64,000 nucleotides of DNA from Chitinolyticbacter meiyuanensis (GTDB lineage: Bacteria; Pseudomonadota; Gammaproteobacteria; Burkholderiales; Chitinibacteraceae). The DNA is taken from positions 903,513-967,512 of the forward strand of contig NZ_CP041335.1 of the NCBI RefSeq assembly GCF_008033135.1. The letters are read 5' to 3'. The number at the start of each line of letters is the position of its first letter. The first letter of the stretch is position 1. Of the stretch, positions 57,373 to 64,000 are shown piece by piece. The notes under the pieces are model-generated. The model made no database searches, was not told the origin of the DNA, and saw only the letters and a program-made list of their open reading frames with translations. Position numbers and translations under genes: made by a program.

Positions 57373-57915
57373 ATGGCTAACGCAAATCCTCGTGGAGTTT
57401 CCCCGCCGCCGCATGGCTCCCGCATCGGCATGGTGATTTTCTGGAGCCGCTGGCTGCAGCTGCCCATTTACCTTGGATTGATCGTCGTTCAGGGCGTGTA
57501 TGCCTACAAGTTCCTCGCCTCGCTGTGGACGCTGCTGAGCAATCTCACCACGCTGACCGAAACCGAGATCATGCTGGCGGTGCTGGGCTTGATCGATGTG
57601 GTGATGATCGCCAACCTGCTGCTGATGGTGACGGTGGGCGGTTACGAAACCTTTGTGTCGCGGTTGCGCATCGATGCGCACCCGGATCAGCCCGAATGGC
57701 TGAGCCATGTGAATGCTTCCGTGCTGAAGGTGAAGCTGTCGTTGGCCATCATCAGCATCTCGTCGATCCACCTGCTGCAGACCTTCATCAATGCGCCCAA
57801 GCTGCCGGGCGAGACCATGATGTGGCAACTGTTGCTGCATCTCGGCTTCCTTGTCTCCGCGCTGGCAATCGCTTACACGGATCGTATCGTCCATATGACG
57901 CAGGCGGGTAAATAA
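57373..57915 (+). CDS. YqhA/UPF0114 family membrane protein
   Basis: 180 residues from ATG 57373. Four predicted membrane segments. Strong family patterns: [53 protein letters not shown], and [18 protein letters not shown]. Function of the family is not known. No good ribosome site precedes the ATG; TTG 57352 is an alternative start. Confidence 0.88.
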   Translation: MANANPRGVSPPPHGSRIGMVIFWSRWLQLPIYLGLIVVQGVYAYKFLASLWTLLSNLTTLTETEIMLAVLGLIDVVMIANLLLMVTVGGYETFVSRLRIDAHPDQPEWLSHVNASVLKVKLSLAIISISSIHLLQTFINAPKLPGETMMWQLLLHLGFLVSALAIAYTDRIVHMTQAGK

Positions 57916-57976
57916 GTCACTTTCCCCGCAGGCGGACCCTGGTTTGCAATGGGTGTTTTGCAAGCCGGAGCGGGCA

Positions 57977-58873
57977 ATGAAGTGGCTGATCCTGGTGCTG
58001 TTCATCGTCAGCGCGGTCTACGTGCACTACCGCGGTCGGGTGCGGCACGGGTTCTGGCGGCAGCTGACCGATCACTCGACCTTCATGGCGCCGATCAACT
58101 GCTTCATGTACCTGTTCTCGCGGGTGCCGACCACACCCTATGTGCCGGTGGCGGCGTTTCCCGATCTGGAGCAACTGCGCGCCGCCTGGCCGGCCATGCG
58201 GGCCGAGGCCGAAGCGCTGTTCTCGGAAGGGCATATCAAGGCCTCGGCCAAGCGCGACGACGCGGGCTTCAATTCCTTCTTCAAAAGCGGCTGGAAGCGT
58301 TTCTATCTCAAGTGGTACGGCACGCCGCATCCGTCGGCGCAGCAGTTGTGCCCCGAGACATCCCGCCTGTTGGCGGCGATGCCGGGGGTGAAGGCGGCGA
58401 TGTTCGCGGCACTGCCGCCGGGTAGCCGACTGGTGCGCCACCGCGATCCGTATGCCGGTTCGCTGCGCTATCACCTGGGCCTCATCACGCCGAACGATGA
58501 CGACTGCTTCATCGAGGTGGATGGTCAGCGCTACAGCTGGCGAGATGGCGACGCAGTGGTCTTCGACGAGACCTACATCCACTACGCCGACAACCAGACC
58601 GACACCAACCGCATCATCCTGTTCTGCGATCTGGAGCGCCCGATGCGCTACCGCTGGGCGCAATGGGTAAATCGCGCCGTGGGCCGCGTGTTGTTGGCCG
58701 CCGCGGCGGCGCCGAATCAGGAAGGTGACAAGACCGGTGCGCTCAACAAGGCCTTCGGCACGCTGTATGCCATCCGTCAGGTCGGCAAGGCGATCAAGCA
58801 GCGCAGCAAGCCGCTCTACTACCTGATCAAGTGGGCGTTGATCCTGGGCATCCTGGCCCTGATCTTCTGGTAA
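57977..58873 (+). CDS. lpxO: LpxO-like aspartyl/asparaginyl beta-hydroxylase (lipid A hydroxylase)
   Basis: Fe(II)/2-oxoglutarate dioxygenase, 298 residues, which in characterised bacteria hydroxylates the secondary acyl chain of lipid A. N-terminal membrane helix (MKWLILVLFIVSAVYVHY), then TDHSTFMAPINCFMYLFS, metal site His155/Asp157 in VRHRDPYAGSLRYHLGL and His202 in ETYIHYADN, Arg212 for 2-oxoglutarate, and a C-terminal hydrophobic helix. GGAG precedes ATG 57977. Confidence 0.92.
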   Translation: MKWLILVLFIVSAVYVHYRGRVRHGFWRQLTDHSTFMAPINCFMYLFSRVPTTPYVPVAAFPDLEQLRAAWPAMRAEAEALFSEGHIKASAKRDDAGFNSFFKSGWKRFYLKWYGTPHPSAQQLCPETSRLLAAMPGVKAAMFAALPPGSRLVRHRDPYAGSLRYHLGLITPNDDDCFIEVDGQRYSWRDGDAVVFDETYIHYADNQTDTNRIILFCDLERPMRYRWAQWVNRAVGRVLLAAAAAPNQEGDKTGALNKAFGTLYAIRQVGKAIKQRSKPLYYLIKWALILGILALIFW

Positions 58874-58933
58874 CACAGCGGCCTCGGGATTGCGCTACGC
58901 TGCAGGGCTATCCCATCCCGTCGGAGGTCTGAC

Positions 58934-59566
58934 ATGCGATTGTTGATTGGCAACAAGAACTACTCGTCCTGGTCGCTGCGGCCCTGGCTGGTGCTGAAGC
59001 ATGCTGGCATCGCCTTCGAGGAAACGCTGGTCCCCCTGTATCAGGATGACAGCAAGGCGCGCATCCTCAAGGACAGCCCGTCCGGCAAGGTACCAGCGCT
59101 CAGCGATGGCGATCTGGTGGTGTGGGACAGCCTCGCCATCGTCGAATATCTGGCGGAGAAATTCCCCGAGCGCGGCATCTGGCCGGCCGATCCGGCGGCA
59201 CGCGCCGTGGCGCGTTCGGTCTGCGCCGAGATGCACGCAGGCTTCACGCAGCTGCGCACCCATCTGAGCATGGACATCCGCGGTCGCAAGACCGCCCAGA
59301 TCGATGCGGCGACACAGGCTGAAATCGACCGCATCCTGGCGATCTGGACCGACTGCCGCAACCGCTTCGGCGATACCGGCCCCTTCCTGTTCGGGACCTT
59401 CTCGGCGGCGGATGCGTTCTACGCGCCGGTAGTCACCCGCTTCGTCACCTACGGTGTGGCTGTGCCGGACAGCGCACGACAATACATGACGGCGGTGCTC
59501 GCGTTGCCGGCGATGCAGCAATGGCTGGCAGATGGCGCAGCCGAGCCCTGGTCGCTGAGCTTCTGA
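58934..59566 (+). CDS. Glutathione S-transferase family protein
   Basis: 210 residues. Thioredoxin-like N-domain: LLIGNKNYSSWSLRPWLVLK with a Ser pair as catalytic candidates, GKVPALSDGD with cis-Pro, VWDSLAIVEYLAEKFP; helical C-domain with FLFGTFSAADAFYAPVVTRF. GGAGG before the ATG. Substrate unknown. Confidence 0.92.
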   Translation: MRLLIGNKNYSSWSLRPWLVLKHAGIAFEETLVPLYQDDSKARILKDSPSGKVPALSDGDLVVWDSLAIVEYLAEKFPERGIWPADPAARAVARSVCAEMHAGFTQLRTHLSMDIRGRKTAQIDAATQAEIDRILAIWTDCRNRFGDTGPFLFGTFSAADAFYAPVVTRFVTYGVAVPDSARQYMTAVLALPAMQQWLADGAAEPWSLSF

Positions 59567-59581
59567 TCCGGGGTTTCCGGA

Positions 59582-59615
59582 AACGACAAGGCCGCCCTCG
59601 GGCGGCCTTGTCGTT
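59582..59615. terminator. Strong bidirectional terminator
   Basis: A 16-bp perfect stem (59582-59597 with 59600-59615, core GACAAGGCCGCCC) lies between the convergent GST gene and the small membrane protein gene. Confidence 0.88.
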
Positions 59616-59628
59616 GGGCGTGGCGCCT

Positions 59629-59784
59629 TCACCCCTTGCGGCGGATTAGCGAGACCACGAACAGGATCAGGAAGATCACGAACAGTACCTTGGCGATCCA
59701 GGCCGCGGTACCGGCCACGCCGCCGAAGCCGAGTACCCCGGCAATCAGCGCGATCACGAGAAAGACGATGGCGTAGTGCAGCAT
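59629..59784 (-). CDS. Small DUF1328 (YtjA-type) membrane protein
   Basis: 51 residues: [20 protein letters not shown], then [19 protein letters not shown], ending SLIRRKG. Two membrane helices, exactly the DUF1328/YtjA pattern and length. GAGGAG precedes the ATG by about 8 bp. Often stress-induced; function unknown. 13 bp after the small lipoprotein gene upstream, probably co-transcribed. Confidence 0.9.
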   Translation of the reverse strand: MLHYAIVFLVIALIAGVLGFGGVAGTAAWIAKVLFVIFLILFVVSLIRRKG

Positions 59785-59797
59785 GTGTAGTTCTCCT

Positions 59798-60016
59798 CTA
59801 GTTGGTTGCGTCCTTCACGGCGTCCTTGGCGTCGCCAGCCGCGTCCTCGACCTTGTCGCCGGCATCTTCGACGGCGTCCCTTACCGGCTCGGCCGGGCGG
59901 CGATCGAGCGCGTCGTCGACCTTGTTCTCGACCTTGTCCATCGTGGTTTCCGGCTTGTCGCTGCAGGCAAGGAGCGGCAGCGTCAGCGCGGTGGCAAGCA
60001 GCAGGCGGATCAGCAT
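59798..60016 (-). CDS. Small repetitive lipoprotein
   Basis: 72 residues. Lipobox LLAC (Cys18), then an Asp/Lys/Ala/Val-rich mature part with about four 11-residue amphipathic repeats ([37 protein letters not shown]). It resembles apolipoprotein-like/late-embryogenesis-like stress peptides. Co-directional with the DUF1328 gene; together they look like an envelope-stress pair. Confidence 0.78.
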   Translation of the reverse strand: MLIRLLLATALTLPLLACSDKPETTMDKVENKVDDALDRRPAEPVRDAVEDAGDKVEDAAGDAKDAVKDATN

Positions 60017-60103
60017 CGTTCACCTCGTTGGCGTTACGGTGCTGTCAGCCTAGGGGCGAAGTGAAGGCGGGAGATTGTAAATAGTGGCGGCTGCTGTCCG
60101 GTG

Positions 60104-60436
60104 CTAATCGGGTGGGGGCAGTAGTTGCAGCAGCTCACGGCGGATCGCGTCGAACTTGTCGCCCTGCTCGAAGGTGCTGCAGTTGGCCGCGATCTGGCGT
60201 TCCGGTGCTTTGCCGGTCTGTGCCAGCACCATTTCGCAATCGCAACGCAGCCGGGCTTTCAGCTGACGTTTGCGATCGTGTACCTCGGCAATCCAGCAGG
60301 CATCGGCGCAACCGCAGCTGCGATAGCGTGCCGTCTCCTGCCGGTTGGGCCAGTCGAGTGGCTGCCAGGTGCCGGCGGCGTGGGCGAGCGGCATGGCGAT
60401 GAACAAGGGGAGGAGCAAAGCGAGGGCGGTGCGCAT
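60104..60436 (-). CDS. Hypothetical secreted Cys-rich protein
   Basis: 110 residues from ATG 60436. Signal peptide MRTALALLLPLFIAMPLAHA; mature part has six Cys, including YRSCGCADACWIAEVHD and LRCDCEMVLA, likely disulfides or a metal site. No family recognised. Divergent from another secreted hypothetical protein, 75 bp apart. Confidence 0.6.
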   Translation of the reverse strand: MRTALALLLPLFIAMPLAHAAGTWQPLDWPNRQETARYRSCGCADACWIAEVHDRKRQLKARLRCDCEMVLAQTGKAPERQIAANCSTFEQGDKFDAIRRELLQLLPPPD

Positions 60437-60511
60437 CGCGACAGCATAGAGCGATTTCGCATGAACACCGACGGTATGATGCGGATCGCCCTCATTTGCC
60501 CGGAGTTGAAG

Positions 60512-60976
60512 ATGCGTGCGCTGTCGCTTGTCGTCGTGCTCTACCTGTTGGCGCCGTTGCTGCATGCCGAGTCAACGGTGCCGGAGCGCAAGCAGATCCT
60601 CGATGCGGCCCGGCCCGCCATCGAACGGGTATTGCGGCAGCCGGTGCAGTTCGTGGTCGATCGGCTCAACGTCGATAGCGATTGGGCGCTGCTGACCGGG
60701 GAGCTGCGCCAAACTAGCGGCAAGCCGATCGACTGGCGCAAGGCGCCGCCCGGGTTCTGCGAGCCCGATCTCGACAAGATGTTGTGGCTGGTGCTGGCCA
60801 AGACCCATGGGCGCTGGCGGGTGGCGCAGTTCGAGGTCTGCGCGGCCGAGCCGCCATATTGGTATCTGGACGAGCGTGGCGGCTACCTGTGGCCGTGCGG
60901 CCTGTATGCCGGGTTGCGTGGTGGCGAAGGGATCGACCTGGCCGCCGATTGCCGCCGGCAGGCCGCGCCACGCTGA
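60512..60976 (+). CDS. Hypothetical secreted protein
   Basis: 154 residues from ATG 60512 (GGAG upstream). Signal peptide MRALSLVVVLYLLAPLLHA; mature part with QILDAARPAIERVLRQPVQF, DSDWALLTGELRQ, KTHGRWRVAQFEVCAAEPPY. It has four Cys, probably two disulfides. No known domain; looks like a small periplasmic protein. Confidence 0.65.
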   Translation: MRALSLVVVLYLLAPLLHAESTVPERKQILDAARPAIERVLRQPVQFVVDRLNVDSDWALLTGELRQTSGKPIDWRKAPPGFCEPDLDKMLWLVLAKTHGRWRVAQFEVCAAEPPYWYLDERGGYLWPCGLYAGLRGGEGIDLAADCRRQAAPR

Positions 60977-61082
60977 TGTCCACGGGTGCTTGCCGACAGC
61001 CCGACTTTTCTGCAATTGCGGTTTTTGTCTTGGCGCTTCTCATGCGTTGACCTTGATAGTTTTTGACTATAGATTGGCCTGG

Positions 61083-61212
61083 GCATGGCCGATTGATGGC
61101 AAACGGCCATGCTGAAACCGGAACGCGAACATGGCTTCGCCTATTTTTTGCCGGTTTCGATAGCAAAAAACAATTCAAAACAACAATTCAATGGTTTTCT
61201 TATCTATTGAAT
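61083..61212. promoter_or_regulatory. Dyad- and repeat-rich leader of the CE2 esterase gene
   Basis: Within the 253-bp gap: GCATGGCC (61083-61090) and GGCCATGC (61105-61112); GAAACCGG (61114-61121) and CCGGTTTC (61151-61158); direct repeat ACAATTCA (61170-61177, 61183-61190); ATTCAAT (61186-61192) and ATTGAAT (61206-61212) just before the ribosome site. AT-rich near the gene. Could be operators or a structured mRNA leader. Confidence 0.4.
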
Positions 61213-61229
61213 GATGGTTGGAGGCAATC

Positions 61230-62774
61230 ATGAAAAACGGACACAAACCCGCACTCGCGCTGGCGATGCTGGGCCTTGGCGGCATCGTGCATGCGGCCTG
61301 CGCGAGCTGGAGCGAGGGTGGGTCATACATGGCGGGCCAAGTGGTGCAGCACCGGAGTCAGGCCTATACCGCGCTGGTCAGTCATACCGCTTATATCGGC
61401 GCCGGCTGGTCACCCGAGGCGGGTAGCAGCCTGTGGCGCGTGGGCGGCAGCTGCGAGGGCAGCCCGGCCGCCACGCCGCAACCCACCGCGGTGGCGACGC
61501 CACGACCGAGTACCCCGACCAGCGCACCGACCCCGGCTGCCGGCAGCTGTAGTGATCCGGCCTGGAGCAGCGCCAGTACCTATACCGGCGGCCAGCGGGT
61601 GCGCCATCTGGGGCAGCGCTACGAGGCGCGCTGGTGGACGCAGAACGAAGACCCGACGAAGTCCGGCGCCTGGGGGGTGTGGAAGCTGCTGGGGCCATGT
61701 GAAACCACCACACCCACGCCGACTGTCACCCCGAGCCCGACCCCAACGCCGCAGGTCACACCGGCCGGCGTACTGGCGCAGGTGAATCACGGTGGCCGGC
61801 TGCAGCCCGATAGCCGCGAGCAGGTGAGCTTTAGCTGGCCTGGCGTGTATTTCGAAGGACGCTTCAGCGGCACCGGCGTGGGCCTGGTGCTCGACGACAG
61901 CGTGGGCCACTACAACGTCGAGATCGATAGCAAACCCTGGGGCAAGATCGCGCAACCGGGCCGCACCACCTACTGGATCGATCAGCTGCCGGCTGGCGAG
62001 CACACGGTCAGGCTATCCAAGCGCACCGAATCGATGTGGAGCGCGGCGCGCTTCGGCGGCCTGGTTGCGGCGAGTGGTGGGCAGATCCTGCCGCCGGCAG
62101 CGCCGCCGCTGCGGCAGATCGAGTTCATCGGCGATTCCTACACCGCGGGCCTTGGCGCGGAATCCGGCAAGCGCGAATGCACCGATGCCGAACTCACGGC
62201 CAGCACCAACGCCGACGCCACCTTTGGCGTGCGCACCGCCCGCCACTACGGTGCGGCCTACCAGCTCAACGGCTATTCCGGCCTGGGGCTGGTGCGCAAC
62301 TACGGTGGCAACCTCGCCACGGTGAACTATCGCAGCTACTACGACCGCGCCATCGTCGCCGATGCGGCCAGCGTGTGGCAGAACCCCGGCAATTGGCGGC
62401 CGCAGGTGGTGGTGGTGGGTCTTGGCATCAACGACTTCTCTACGCCGGTGGCGGCGGGCGAGGCGTACACCGCCGAAACGCTGCGCAGTGCCTACAAGAG
62501 CGCATATCGCGACTTCATCGCCAAGCTGCGCCAGCAGTACGGCAATCCCTATGTGGTGGTGAGCGCAACTGCGCTGTGGCCGGACAACACCTTCCGCGAA
62601 GTGGCGCAGGAGATCGTGAACGAGGCCAAGGCCGCCGGCGACAGCCGCATCGCCTACTTCTACTACGACGGCCTCGATAGCCTGGGTTGCCAGTGGCACC
62701 CGTCGGTCAAGGACCACCAGCTGATCGCCGACAAGCTGATCGGCCTGCTCGACGGCCTGCAGGTCTGGCAGTAA
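61230..62774 (+). CDS. Secreted CE2-type acetylesterase with two chitin-binding modules
   Basis: 514 residues from ATG 61230 (GGAGG 5 bp upstream; ATG 61218 less likely). Signal peptide 1-23. Two CBM5/12-like modules, 24-75 (ASWSEGGSYMAGQVVQHRSQ) and 107-157 (PAWSSASTYTGGQRVRHLGQ), joined and followed by Thr/Pro linkers. Then a jelly-roll domain about 178-285 and an SGNH esterase: Ser303 in FIGDSYTAGLG, GLGINDFS, and His490 in CQWHPS. This is the carbohydrate-esterase family 2 layout. The chitin-binding modules suggest it acts on chitin-rich material; the true substrate is unknown. Confidence 0.88.
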   Translation: MKNGHKPALALAMLGLGGIVHAACASWSEGGSYMAGQVVQHRSQAYTALVSHTAYIGAGWSPEAGSSLWRVGGSCEGSPAATPQPTAVATPRPSTPTSAPTPAAGSCSDPAWSSASTYTGGQRVRHLGQRYEARWWTQNEDPTKSGAWGVWKLLGPCETTTPTPTVTPSPTPTPQVTPAGVLAQVNHGGRLQPDSREQVSFSWPGVYFEGRFSGTGVGLVLDDSVGHYNVEIDSKPWGKIAQPGRTTYWIDQLPAGEHTVRLSKRTESMWSAARFGGLVAASGGQILPPAAPPLRQIEFIGDSYTAGLGAESGKRECTDAELTASTNADATFGVRTARHYGAAYQLNGYSGLGLVRNYGGNLATVNYRSYYDRAIVADAASVWQNPGNWRPQVVVVGLGINDFSTPVAAGEAYTAETLRSAYKSAYRDFIAKLRQQYGNPYVVVSATALWPDNTFREVAQEIVNEAKAAGDSRIAYFYYDGLDSLGCQWHPSVKDHQLIADKLIGLLDGLQVWQ

Positions 62775-62784
62775 CGCACGAGGG

Positions 62785-62836
62785 GGCCGCCGTGCCGGGC
62801 GCGGCGGCCTTGCGCATGCCCGCCATCGTGGCGGGC
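62785..62836 (+). terminator. Two tandem GC hairpins after the esterase gene
   Basis: GGCCGCCG/CGGCGGCC (62785-62792, 62802-62809) and GCCCGCC/GGCGGGC (62818-62824, 62830-62836). Neither has a T-run, so termination is uncertain; the second lies just before the next ribosome site. Confidence 0.4.
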
Positions 62837-62859
62837 GATCGGAACTGGAGGTTTGCCTG

Positions 62860-63840
62860 ATGGTTCAGCTCATCGAGGACAATGGCTGGTATCTCACCCC
62901 GCAACAACAGCTGCGCCAAGCCGAAGTCGCGATCGGTCGGGCCGCCGATGCGGCCGATCCGCTGGCGCTAGCCGGTGGCCTGCTCGACGCCGGGCGTTGC
63001 CTGGAGGCACTGTGGCAGCCGCAGCAGGCGTTGCATGCATTCGAGGAGGCGCAATCGGCCGCCGCGCGGCTGGATGGCCCACAGGCTGGCCAACTGCGCT
63101 GCCACGCTCGCCTTGGCAGTGCCGCCATCCATTACGCGCACGCCGACTATGCACGTGCGCTGGGCGACTGGGGCCAGGCACTGACGCTGGCGGATGCCGT
63201 GCACGATCCGGTGGCCCAAGGCGAGGCACTGGTCGGCATAGGCAGGATCTGCCAGGTGTGGAACCGCGCCGATGCCGCGCTGGGCCTGCAGCAGCGGGCA
63301 TTGGCGCTGCCGGGGCTCGATGCGCGGATGCAGGCGATGGTGGCGCTCAATGTGGTCTCCAACCTCAACGCGCTGCATCGTCACCATGAGATGCTCGGCC
63401 AGTTGGCCGAGGCGCGTGCGCTGATCGATGCCACACCGGGCACGCCCTTCCTCGCTGAATGGCATGTGTACTGCGCGCTGGCGCACGCCGGGATTGGCAC
63501 GCTGCAGATCTCACGCCGGCATCTCGACGCTGCGCTCGCGCTGGCTGACGGCGCCAACAACCACTGGGCCCGGGCGTTCTGCCTGCTGGAAACCGGCAAG
63601 CTGGCCATGCGTGCGCACCAGCCGGTTGTCGCCCGGCAGGCGCTGGAGCAGGCGCTGGAAATCGCCGAGGCGCTGGGGCTGGTGCACACGCTCAAGGACA
63701 TCCACCAGGCGCTGACGCAGCTGTGCGAGCAACAGGGCAATGTCGCCGAAGCGTTCGAGCATCACAAGCTGTTCCACCAGTACTACGCCTGGGCGCAGCA
63801 GGGGATGCAGCACAGCCTGCTCAGCGACTGGCTGCAGTAG
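62860..63840 (+). CDS. TPR-repeat protein
   Basis: 326 residues, all-helical, with about six tetratricopeptide-like repeats (AGRCLEALWQPQQALHAFEE, ALGDWGQALTLADAVHDPVA, ARQALEQALEIAEALGLVHT). No signal peptide, membrane helix or enzyme domain; similar to the TPR part of signalling proteins such as diguanylate cyclases with N-terminal TPRs, but here stand-alone. GGAGG before the ATG. Partner unknown. Confidence 0.8.
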   Translation: MVQLIEDNGWYLTPQQQLRQAEVAIGRAADAADPLALAGGLLDAGRCLEALWQPQQALHAFEEAQSAAARLDGPQAGQLRCHARLGSAAIHYAHADYARALGDWGQALTLADAVHDPVAQGEALVGIGRICQVWNRADAALGLQQRALALPGLDARMQAMVALNVVSNLNALHRHHEMLGQLAEARALIDATPGTPFLAEWHVYCALAHAGIGTLQISRRHLDAALALADGANNHWARAFCLLETGKLAMRAHQPVVARQALEQALEIAEALGLVHTLKDIHQALTQLCEQQGNVAEAFEHHKLFHQYYAWAQQGMQHSLLSDWLQ

Positions 63841-63852
63841 GCGGCGACCGGT

Positions 63853-64000
63853 TCAGTCCACGCCCACGCGGGTGGTGTCGTCCATGCCAAGGCGGCCGAC
63901 GAAGGGCAGGCGCAGGCCGGGCCGGTTGAGATCGACGCCGGCATTCAGCCCCAGCAGGTTGAGTTCGATGCCTTCCTCCAGCCCCAGGTTCAGCCCCAGC
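63853..64000 (-). CDS. C-terminal fragment of a repetitive protein, 5' part outside window
   Basis: The last 48 codons are visible, with stop TCA at 63853-63855. Reads as Gly/Leu/Asn repeats (LGLNLGLEEGIELNLLGLNA) and ends RLGMDDTTRVGVD. No family recognised; the alternating pattern suggests a secreted beta-type repeat protein. Strand chosen because the frame is open to the window end and ends 12 bp from the convergent TPR gene. Confidence 0.45.
   Translation of the reverse strand, partial: LGLNLGLEEGIELNLLGLNAGVDLNRPGLRLPFVGRLGMDDTTRVGVD

Noticed and set aside
56413..58005. A 530-codon minus-strand frame overlapping two real genes
   Set aside because: It covers the binding-like protein in a different frame and runs antisense to the YqhA-type gene; no coherent domain.

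Overview
The window is about 64 kb of a high-GC (roughly 65%) bacterial chromosome. Gene order and content point to a betaproteobacterium, probably a chitinolytic member of the Neisseriales such as the Chitinibacteraceae. Supporting signs are mreBCD-mrdA-rodA-rlpA divergent from gatCAB, an algH-ruvX-pyrB-pyrC' neighbourhood, and several exported proteins with chitin-binding (CBM5/12-like) or chitinase-like (GH18) domains. The genus is inferred; no rRNA, tRNA, insertion sequence, prophage or CRISPR array was seen.

Left part (1-18.4 kb). A sugar ABC transporter on the minus strand (binding protein, two permeases, ATPase cut by the window edge) is divergent from a translationally coupled trio: a second sugar-binding protein, an OmpR-type regulator and an EnvZ-type kinase. 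This trio looks like a sensing unit for the transporter. It is followed by one long chemotaxis operon (receptor, CheY, STAS protein, CheA, receptor, CheW, CheR, CheD, CheB, receiver-EAL phosphodiesterase).

Middle (18.4-34 kb). A chitin-binding CE4 deacetylase lies beside an unusual membrane protein: a GH18 domain with its catalytic Glu replaced by Arg, one membrane helix, a GAF-like region and a C-terminal LytTR DNA-binding domain. I read it as a one-component membrane regulator that senses chitin-type sugars; it is the most interesting single gene here. Next come an MFS exporter, a Sel1-repeat protein, class II aldolase, a four-EF-hand protein divergent from a second two-component system, a LuxR regulator divergent from a large poly-Gly lipoprotein, and a DNA photolyase.

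Right part (34-64 kb). Housekeeping blocks dominate: algH, ruvX, pyrB with an inactive pyrC', an acyl-CoA-binding protein, a sugar kinase, a large GGDEF-EAL protein, the rod-shape cluster, and gatC-gmhA-gatA-(GNAT)-gatB, in which gmhA is inserted into the amidotransferase operon. Directly after gatB sits a lower-GC pair, a polynucleotide-kinase-like P-loop protein overlapping a Thg1-like 3'-5' polymerase: a probable acquired RNA-repair cassette. The end holds LpxO, a GST, small envelope proteins and a CE2-type acetylesterase with two chitin-binding modules.

Start codons were chosen by ribosome-binding site, signal peptide and family N-terminus. All functions are from reading the translated sequence by eye; no database search was run.
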